Shown here piece after piece: positions 57,816 through 64,000 of a stretch of DNA of 64,000 nucleotides. The stretch lies in the NCBI RefSeq assembly GCF_001468035.1, contig NZ_LNZA01000001.1:2501838-2565837 (forward strand). The letters are read 5' to 3'. The position numbers and the translations under genes are program-made. The stretch's first letter is position 1; every line of letters begins with the position of its first letter. The notes beneath the pieces were generated by a model. The model was given only the letters and a program-made list of their open reading frames with translations. It was not told the DNA's origin and did not search any database. Source of the stretch: Legionella tucsonensis. GTDB taxonomy: Bacteria; Pseudomonadota; Gammaproteobacteria; Legionellales; Legionellaceae.

Positions 57816-59165
57816 ATGTTGATAAGAAAACTATATCCATGCTCGCTTGCGATAGTATATGCGTTTACTCTTATGTTACCTCTGACAAGTTTTGCAGATG
57901 ATGAGGCTGATACCGATACTTCTACAAGCTCCAGTGCTACTAAAGCGGTTCCTTTAGAAGATGTACAACGATTTTCTAATGCTATAGGCGAAATTAAAAA
58001 ATACTACGTCAAACCGATTGCTGATAAAGAACTTTTTGATAATGCCATTCGTGGTATGCTTAGTGGCCTTGATCCTCACTCCAGCTATTTGAATGAAGAA
58101 GAATTTAAAGAGCTGCATACATCAACGAGCGGTGAGTTTGGTGGCTTAGGGTTAGAAGTAACTATGGAAGATGGCGTTGTTAAAGTAGTTACTCCTCTGG
58201 TTGACACCCCAGCCTTTAAAGCAGGAATAAAATCTGGTGACTACATTATTAAATTAGGAAAAGAATCCGTTCAAGGTCTTTCTCTTAAAGATGCAGTCAA
58301 CCTCATGCGTGGTAAAGCTGGAAGTACCATTCAATTGACTGTACTACGCAAAGGGGTTAACAAAGCACTTACTTTTGATTTAATAAGAGAAATTATTCAA
58401 ATTAAAAGTGTACAAAGCAAAATACTTACTCCAGGCTATGGTTATATTCGCTTAACTCAATTCCAGGCATTGACTGGAAAAGATATGTTGCAAGCCATTG
58501 ATAGATTGAAACAACAATCTGGAGGAAATTTAAAAGGCCTAATCCTGGATTTACGTAACAACCCAGGAGGATTGCTTGATTCAGCAATTCAGGTTTCTGA
58601 CGCCTTTCTTGGTAAAAACAAATTAGGTAAGCCAGAAACAATTGTCTCAACCAAAGGACGCTTACCTGGATCAGACTTTACTGCCATATCTAAGGGAGTT
58701 GATGTCTTACATAATGCCCCAATGGTTGTATTAATTAATAATGGTTCCGCATCTGCGGCTGAAATTGTAGCCGGCGCACTTAAAGACAATAAAAGAGCTG
58801 TTGTTCTTGGTACAACAAGCTTTGGGAAAGGTTCAGTACAAACCGTATTACCATTAGATGAGAAAACAGGGATTAAATTAACTACCGCCCTTTATTACAC
58901 TCCATCAGGAACATCGATTCAAGCTCAAGGAATTATACCTGATATTGTGGTTAACGAGGTGGAAATCCCTAAAACTGCTGCGAAGTCTTCTGAACTCACT
59001 GGGTTTAGTGAAGCAAATCTTAATGGGCATTTAGTGAATAAGAATAATTCGGAAACTACTAAAACTAAAGATGCCAAAGTGCAAGTGGATGATTTAATGC
59101 ATAATGATTATCAACTCTATGCTGCTTTAACAGTCTTGGAAGGTATGGCTTTGGCGAACAGATAA
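57816..59165 (+). CDS. ctpA: C-terminal processing protease CtpA (S41)
   Basis: Periplasmic serine protease that trims exported proteins. The ATG at 57816 (MLIRKLYPCS) has GAGGAG 8 nt upstream and gives 449 residues. Signal peptide (about 1-28), PDZ domain (about 85-170, GFGGLGLEVTMEDGVVKVV region), and the catalytic part with NNGSASAAEIVAGALKD (serines at 311 and 313) and TTSFGKGSVQT (Lys). Third gene of gpmI-envC-ctpA; a strong terminator follows. Confidence 0.94.
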   Translation: MLIRKLYPCSLAIVYAFTLMLPLTSFADDEADTDTSTSSSATKAVPLEDVQRFSNAIGEIKKYYVKPIADKELFDNAIRGMLSGLDPHSSYLNEEEFKELHTSTSGEFGGLGLEVTMEDGVVKVVTPLVDTPAFKAGIKSGDYIIKLGKESVQGLSLKDAVNLMRGKAGSTIQLTVLRKGVNKALTFDLIREIIQIKSVQSKILTPGYGYIRLTQFQALTGKDMLQAIDRLKQQSGGNLKGLILDLRNNPGGLLDSAIQVSDAFLGKNKLGKPETIVSTKGRLPGSDFTAISKGVDVLHNAPMVVLINNGSASAAEIVAGALKDNKRAVVLGTTSFGKGSVQTVLPLDEKTGIKLTTALYYTPSGTSIQAQGIIPDIVVNEVEIPKTAAKSSELTGFSEANLNGHLVNKNNSETTKTKDAKVQVDDLMHNDYQLYAALTVLEGMALANR

Positions 59166-59179
59166 TTAGCCACGTGAAC

Positions 59180-59236
59180 AAGAAGAGGAGCCAAAAGGAT
59201 TGGATTGAACCAACCCACTTAGGCTCCTCTTCTTTT
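59180..59236 (+). terminator. Terminator after ctpA
   Basis: AAGAAGAGGAGCC (59180-59192) pairs perfectly with GGCTCCTCTTCTT (59222-59234) around a 29-nt loop and TT follows. The stem is 13 bp. Confidence 0.75.
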
Positions 59237-59252
59237 ATAGAATAAAAATTGA

Positions 59253-59296
59253 AGTCTGAGCAGAGAAACGTGCAACCGTTTCGCTGCACTCAGACT
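59253..59296. repeat. REP-like short hairpin
   Basis: AGTCTGAG and CTCAGACT form the ends; inside, CAGAGAAACG pairs with CGTTTCGCTG around TGCAAC. The right arm (TTTCGCTGCACTCAGAC) is like the right end of the element at 23597. Confidence 0.6.
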
Positions 59297-59361
59297 ACTC
59301 TTAAGTTAATGCCATTAGTTGTACAGTTACAATATAGTCAATCTTAGTAATTTAAATAAAA

Positions 59362-60102
59362 TTAGGCTGTAATTATTTGCTTCTTATAAAAAAGACCATT
59401 TTTATCTAAATTAAATCTACCCATTACCCCTGTCCCAGATTCAAGCGTCAACAAATGTGTTGCAATTGCCTGGCTGGAAAAATCAGAATGAGTTTTCAGA
59501 GCAAGCAAAGCACTACTATGAAGCAGTTGGAATATATCAAAAGCATAACCCGCTTCACTAACAGGATGACTAAGATATTCTTGTTTAAATTGAGCAATAA
59601 ATTCTGGCTTCATTGATTTAATCAAAACAGCAGCCTGTTTGTGATTGAGGCTTTGTGCTTGAAAATTATTTTTTCCATCAGCAATTATTGTATTATCAGT
59701 AAGACAAAAATGAATGATATTATTTTTTTTAGCTAAAGGCGCAACCAAAGCACCGCTTTCAGTCCCTTCAGTCACTAATACATTAATATGATGTGCCTCG
59801 ATAAATTTTTGCACGGTTTTTGTTGCATGGGCATTATTTGGCATTTCATCCAGAGTATAGAACTCATAGTTAATCACTGAGGATTTTAACTGATCACGCG
59901 CAATTTCCATTGCTCCCAGCATATTTCTACCAATAAAAGCAGATTCATTGGAAAAAGGAGCATAAATACCAACATTGATCTTCATTTTGGTTTTATTGGT
60001 AGAGTCACTCACGCCAGATGCAGCGTAACAAAAACTCACCGTCATCAGCGATACCCAAAAAGAACCTAAAACGGTATAAAATTTTGATAAAAAATATTTC
60101 AT
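59362..60102 (-). CDS. Shortened periplasmic binding protein (type 1, LivJ/LpoA-like)
   Basis: From ATG 60102 (MKYFLSKF; AGGA 8 nt upstream) 246 residues. Signal peptide to about residue 27 (FCYA-AS). INVGIYAPFSNESAFIGRNM and GAMEIARDQ match the first lobe of branched-chain amino-acid-type binding proteins; VTEGTESGALVAPLAKKNNI continues it. After about residue 155 the usual second-lobe core of about 100-120 residues is missing and the chain joins the C-terminal FKQEYLSHPVSEAGYAFDIFQLL. No ABC transporter genes are near. It may be a decayed or re-purposed sensor. Confidence 0.65.
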   Translation of the reverse strand: MKYFLSKFYTVLGSFWVSLMTVSFCYAASGVSDSTNKTKMKINVGIYAPFSNESAFIGRNMLGAMEIARDQLKSSVINYEFYTLDEMPNNAHATKTVQKFIEAHHINVLVTEGTESGALVAPLAKKNNIIHFCLTDNTIIADGKNNFQAQSLNHKQAAVLIKSMKPEFIAQFKQEYLSHPVSEAGYAFDIFQLLHSSALLALKTHSDFSSQAIATHLLTLESGTGVMGRFNLDKNGLFYKKQIITA

Positions 60103-60380
60103 ATTCATCATCCTAATTGATTAAACTCGATTAATATTACATTTAAATGTTGGTTGGTCCTTTTAAAATTATGTATCTACTTATCACAATTTCAAAATCT
60201 TGGTGAAAAACCAAATTAGAGTGCGGGTTTTTCGCTAAGATAAGCCAAATATGGCTTTTCGATGACCTGTGCTGAATAGTTACAAAATTATTTTGCTATG
60301 AATAGAATCTAAATACAATGGTTGGGATTTAATAATAATTGTGAGATAATCCCCATAAAAGTGACATATTTTCGAATACA

Positions 60381-61865
60381 ATGAATCTTATTAAATCAAT
60401 TTCACTCCTGACCGGCCTATTTTTTTTCTCTTTTGCTGAAGCTAGTGTTCAATCCTATTTTGACCAAATAAAAAATGATCCCAATGCCTTATATGTTTTT
60501 TTTAAGAGTATGCCTAAAGGCGGAGAGTTACATTATCATCTAGCTGGAGGTGCCTATCCGGAAATCATGTTGGAACTTGCATCTAAAGATAATTATTGCT
60601 TGAATACAACCAATTGGGTGGTCAGTAAAAACCCTGCTGTATGTCATGGCGTAGATACAAAGGATCTGCTTAATCATCCTGAGCTCTATGCAAATACCAT
60701 CAGAAGCTGGTCTTTGAAAGATTTTGTTCCAGGGAAAGAATCTGGGCATGATCATTTTTTCAGCTCATTCTACAAATTCAATGCAATAGTTGCTGATCAT
60801 CATCCTGAATTGGTCGCAGCAGTGCTGCAAACCGCAGCGCAACAAAATGAGCACTACATGGAATTAATGATTTTACCGGATAACGCTCATTCATCCAGCT
60901 TTGGTGATATAATTAAAGATACAACTTCGTTTAGTCAAAAAAGAAAACTCTTATTAGCTAACCAGGATTTTCAAGGTAATGTTAATTATACTGCAGTAGA
61001 AGCCAATCGAATAATCCAACAAGCACACCAGGAATTAGGCTGTGATACCCATCCAGAAAGAAAAGCCTGCCAAATCAAAGTTAAATTTTTATATTATTCA
61101 CTCAGAGAGCAATCTTTAGATAACCTTTTTGCACAAACCCTGAATGCTTTTGAAGCTGTAAGCCAATCCATGGAAAGCAACGGTGCGCTTGTTGGCGTTA
61201 ATTTGGTACAACCTGAAGATGGTATTATTTCTTTACGCGACTATCGCAAACAGATGCAAATTTATCAGTACCTACATAAGCTATATCCACAGGTCAATAT
61301 TGCATTGCATGCTGGTGAAATAACTCAGGAAATTGTTACTCCAGAAGAATTGGATTATCACATTCATGATGCACTTTTTACCGGCCAAGCACAAAGAATT
61401 GGGCACGGGGTAGATATTGCTCATGAAAATAACGTCAAAAGCACTTTAGATTACATGGCTAAACGTCATAAAGCAGTAGAAATTAATCTAATCAGTAACC
61501 TTAAAATATTAAAGATTGCAGGTCGCAGCCATCCGTTGAGTTTTTATCTTAAGCATCATGTTCCTGTTGTTTTATCCACTGATGATGAAGGCATATTACG
61601 AACTAATTTAAGCCAGCAATATGTAGAGGCTGTATTGAATCATGATCTGGATTATCCAACCTTAAAACAAATCAACCGAAATGCATTAACTTATGCATTT
61701 TTACCTGGAAACAGTATATGGTCTGATGCAGATAAAGCCCAATTGATTCCTGATTGTCAAGATTTAGGGAGTAAACGCTGCGAGCAGTTTATAAAAGCAA
61801 ACGAAAAAGCCCAATTACAGTGGGATTTAGAACAAAAACTACGTGCATTTGAAAACAAATTTTAA
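60381..61865 (+). CDS. Exported adenosine-deaminase-like protein
   Basis: 494 residues with a signal peptide (about 1-21, FAEA-S) and the ADA amidohydrolase fold. Zinc and catalytic residues: His51 and His53 in GGELHYHLAGG, Glu313 in LHAGE, RIGHGVD (His) and STDDEG (two Asp). Length and export resemble secreted ADGF-type deaminases rather than cytosolic Add (about 330). Likely role: deaminate adenosine outside the cytoplasm, either for purine salvage or to change host adenosine; the second is inference. Confidence 0.85.
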   Translation: MNLIKSISLLTGLFFFSFAEASVQSYFDQIKNDPNALYVFFKSMPKGGELHYHLAGGAYPEIMLELASKDNYCLNTTNWVVSKNPAVCHGVDTKDLLNHPELYANTIRSWSLKDFVPGKESGHDHFFSSFYKFNAIVADHHPELVAAVLQTAAQQNEHYMELMILPDNAHSSSFGDIIKDTTSFSQKRKLLLANQDFQGNVNYTAVEANRIIQQAHQELGCDTHPERKACQIKVKFLYYSLREQSLDNLFAQTLNAFEAVSQSMESNGALVGVNLVQPEDGIISLRDYRKQMQIYQYLHKLYPQVNIALHAGEITQEIVTPEELDYHIHDALFTGQAQRIGHGVDIAHENNVKSTLDYMAKRHKAVEINLISNLKILKIAGRSHPLSFYLKHHVPVVLSTDDEGILRTNLSQQYVEAVLNHDLDYPTLKQINRNALTYAFLPGNSIWSDADKAQLIPDCQDLGSKRCEQFIKANEKAQLQWDLEQKLRAFENKF

Positions 61866-61985
61866 CTATCTAATTTTTGTGACTTAAACAAATAGGATAT
61901 GGAGTCAGTGTAACATTCTTACCTTGAAAGGTCGTTTGGATTTTCCATCTGTTCTTTTTGGGGCAAAGAACGGAAGTAATTTTCG

Positions 61986-62010
61986 AGGCCAGTTATTTTT
62001 AAACTGGCCT
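61986..62010. terminator. Bidirectional-looking terminator
   Basis: AGGCCAGTT and AACTGGCCT form a perfect 9-bp stem with a 7-nt loop (ATTTTTA), followed by ATTAATT. It lies between the convergent deaminase and 130-residue orphan genes. Confidence 0.6.
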
Positions 62011-62087
62011 ATTAATTAGGTTAATTCAATTTCTTCTTTTCCTGAAAAATTACTCATCCTTGTTATATATTTGCTTGATATATGAGA

Positions 62088-62480
62088 TTATTTTGGCTCA
62101 AATGTGGTGTTTTCTTTATCACCTTGCATCACTAATGCATTATCCAATTGTTGAATCTTTATTAAAATAGGCCCATCGGTGGCTAACCCATTGAACACCA
62201 TCGAAGTAGCATTATATGTTCCTTTTCGGATTTCACTTATTCGAGTCAAAATTTCACTGTATTTGGCTGGTGATAAACCGTAGAGTATGCTCGTTTGAGG
62301 TTTTTTTTTCATCGATTGGATAAAAATTTCTTTTGCTACCCATAAAGGTTTTCCTTCTTCTAAAACTTTATCTGCCTTTTGCAAACACCAAGCAAGAAAA
62401 TCGAGTCCATCTCTATCTTCGCTAGGGTTAGCATATTCTTTTTTTTTCATCTCGTTTAAGCATACTTGTATTTTCATCAT
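62088..62480 (-). CDS. Small unrecognised protein
   Basis: 130 residues, AGGAAA before the ATG pair. Mixed alpha-beta, no signal peptide or membrane segment. One Cys-Leu pair early (QVCLNEMKKK) and one Trp-Cys (FLAWCLQKADKV). No family recognised. AT-rich surroundings as with the effector-like genes. Confidence 0.5.
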   Translation of the reverse strand: MMKIQVCLNEMKKKEYANPSEDRDGLDFLAWCLQKADKVLEEGKPLWVAKEIFIQSMKKKPQTSILYGLSPAKYSEILTRISEIRKGTYNATSMVFNGLATDGPILIKIQQLDNALVMQGDKENTTFEPK

Positions 62481-62795
62481 CGTATTTCCTACTTATCCTA
62501 ATTCTGATTTTATCTATAGTTTTACTAAACGCTTTGGCTATATCATTTACACAAAAAATAACAGAAAGTTTTTTTGTGAATCAATTAGAGCAATTAGCTG
62601 CCGTAAATTTCAAAAAAATAATAATAAGATCAATATGTTATCTTAATATAAAAAAAATGGAAGCCAATATGGCAAAATTAGATTGATTGGCATGGATGAA
62701 AATAATATGAAGCATAATTGATTGCTCATCCGCAAAAAAACGCTATTTATTTGGATAAGTTCCTGAAGTTACAAGACTCGAGTAAGTATTTCTTC
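62481..62795. other. Intergenic region
   Basis: 315 bp, AT-rich, no coding frame. One A/T stem (ACACAAAAAA near 62551 with TTTTTTTGTGA near 62570) could be a weak terminator for the symporter. Nothing else seen. Confidence 0.4.
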
Positions 62796-64000
62796 TTAAA
62801 TTTCTACTGTATTTGTTTTATAGTATTCTTTTTCATTGAGCGCGCTTTCACTATATCCGACGATACATGCCACCGTCGCATCACCACAGATATTAACGAC
62901 TGTTCTTGCCATATCCAGCAATCGATCTATGCCTATGATCAATGATATGCCTTCAACGGGAATACCCACTTGAATAAGTACCATTGTTAGAGTAACCAGA
63001 CCTACCCCTGGAACTCCCGCAGTACCAATGGAAGCTAGGGTTGCCAATAAAATTACGGTGAGATAACCACTAAGTCCTAAATCAATAGCATAAGCATTGG
63101 CAATAAAAACGGTAGCAACCCCTTGCATAATAGCCGTGCCATCCATATTGATAGTTGCGCCCAACGGAATAATAAAAGAAGAAACCGATTCATCAACCCC
63201 CAGTTTTTCTTTAACTGTTTTTAGTACTACGGGTATCGAGGCATTACTGCTTGATGTAGAAAAAGCAAATATCATGGCAGGCCACATTTGTCGAAAAAAA
63301 GTGAGGGGTGATAATCCAGTAAAACTTTTAAGCAGTATAGGATATACTGCCAATAAATGCAGTGAAAGAGTCAACAAAACAGTGAAAAAGTAACCCGATA
63401 ATTGAATAATCAAATCAAGACCAATACGTGCGAACATTACGGATATAAGACAAAAAATACCATAAGGTGCTGCTAGGAAAACTAAATGAACTAAGCGCAT
63501 AACCACAGCATCAGCTGCTTTAAATAATTCTTTAATTTTTTTTGCACTTTTTCCAGCGCTCGTAATAGATACACCAAACAATAATGCAAATATTATTATT
63601 TGCAACATATTCCCTTCAGCCATTGCTTTAATAGGGTTACTTGGCACCAAATTTAATAAAGTTTCTTTGATTGTCGGTGCAGAAATCGTTTTATGCTGGT
63701 GTATTATCGGTATTTTTTTACTGTCGCTAAAGTCAAATAAACTAGCAACTGCTAAAGCCAGACCAATAGCTAAAGCTGTAGTGACTAAGTATAATATAAT
63801 GGTCTTAAATGCAGTTCTACCAAATTGTCGGCTGGAGTTGATATTGAACGTACCACAAATAAGTGATACAAAAACAACCGGTATGACCAGCATTTTCAGG
63901 ATGGTAATAAAAACGTTCCCTCCCCAATCCAGAAAGCCTTCAACAATATATTCAAAAACTAGACTTTTTTCTGGAATCAGATGAAGCAAAATACCGATAA
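62796..64000 (-). CDS. Dicarboxylate/amino-acid:cation symporter (DAACS), start outside window
   Basis: At least 400 residues of the GltP/DctA/SDF family, which imports glutamate, aspartate or C4-dicarboxylates with H+ or Na+. Motifs: LVIPVVFVSLICG near the start, serine-rich hairpin FSTSSSNASIPVVL, IIPLGATINMDGTAIMQG, and the C-terminal GIDRLLDMARTVVNICGD. The frame is still open at the right edge (ILLHLIPEKS...), so the true start lies outside; a TTG at 63989 is not convincing. Substrate cannot be told from sequence. Confidence 0.92.
   Translation of the reverse strand, partial: IGILLHLIPEKSLVFEYIVEGFLDWGGNVFITILKMLVIPVVFVSLICGTFNINSSRQFGRTAFKTIILYLVTTALAIGLALAVASLFDFSDSKKIPIIHQHKTISAPTIKETLLNLVPSNPIKAMAEGNMLQIIIFALLFGVSITSAGKSAKKIKELFKAADAVVMRLVHLVFLAAPYGIFCLISVMFARIGLDLIIQLSGYFFTVLLTLSLHLLAVYPILLKSFTGLSPLTFFRQMWPAMIFAFSTSSSNASIPVVLKTVKEKLGVDESVSSFIIPLGATINMDGTAIMQGVATVFIANAYAIDLGLSGYLTVILLATLASIGTAGVPGVGLVTLTMVLIQVGIPVEGISLIIGIDRLLDMARTVVNICGDATVACIVGYSESALNEKEYYKTNTVEI

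Noticed and set aside
62718-62945. 75-codon plus-strand ORF near the right end
   Set aside because: Overlaps the 3' end of the symporter gene on the other strand and has no family features.

Overview
The window is a piece of a gammaproteobacterial chromosome that fits the genus Legionella. The complete enhA-enhB-enhC 'enhanced entry' operon, a letA-uvrC pair, a phenylalanine-4-hydroxylase, many AT-rich intergenic stretches and several large orphan proteins of Dot/Icm-effector type all point there. The species cannot be named from the sequence alone. Almost every housekeeping gene is intact; decay is concentrated in one segment after a tRNA-Pro gene.

Layout. 1-10.7 kb: tyrS (cut by the left edge), a MepM-like endopeptidase, spmAB, a DUF1460 protein, pepA-holC, a DUF1840 protein, a second M17 aminopeptidase, murJ and rpsT. 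10.7-16.2 kb: four unrecognised, effector-like genes on the minus strand; one is made of about seven tandem ~57-residue repeats and one may be a permuted papain-like enzyme. 16.4-21.4 kb: enhC-enhB-enhA. 21.6-32.3 kb: uvrC, letA, phhA, a CinA-like protein with a worn-out C-terminal domain, rplU-rpmA-obgE, rplY, pth, ychF, ispB. 32.4-36.8 kb: tRNA-Pro(CGG) followed by a graveyard holding a broken secreted-protein gene, a frameshifted IS66-type transposase relic, a small intact ORF, a tail fragment of a DUF1016 (YhcG-like) gene and a large multiply broken gene. 36.8-44.8 kb: nhaP-type antiporter, mltA, an RclA/lipoamide-dehydrogenase-like flavoprotein, a beta-barrel outer-membrane protein, a DUF4286 protein and another orphan effector-like gene. 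44.9-54.9 kb: the envelope cluster uppS-cdsA-rseP-bamA-skp-lpxD-fabZ-lpxA, then serS; dxr and lpxB are not in their usual places. 55-64 kb: gpmI-envC-ctpA, a shortened periplasmic binding protein, a secreted adenosine-deaminase-like enzyme, a small orphan and a dicarboxylate/amino-acid symporter (start beyond the right edge).

How the genes work together. The main theme is cell-envelope building and remodelling: lipid carrier (uppS, ispB for quinones), phospholipid (cdsA), lipid A (lpxD, lpxA, fabZ), outer-membrane protein assembly (bamA, skp, rseP), lipid II flipping (murJ) and peptidoglycan cutting or crosslinking (mepM, envC, mltA, enhA, DUF1460). The second theme is host interaction: enhABC, LetA of the transmissive-phase switch, and the effector-like genes.

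Two dispersed repeat families run through the intergenic spaces. One is a ~140-bp MITE-like palindrome (31111-31251, 47545-47687, and a 73-bp short form at 28431-28503); the copy at 47545 lies inside the lpxD-fabZ operon and supplies the lpxD stop codon. The other is a REP-like element with a TGCAGCG core and GTAGCC or GTCTG ends, in about six copies.
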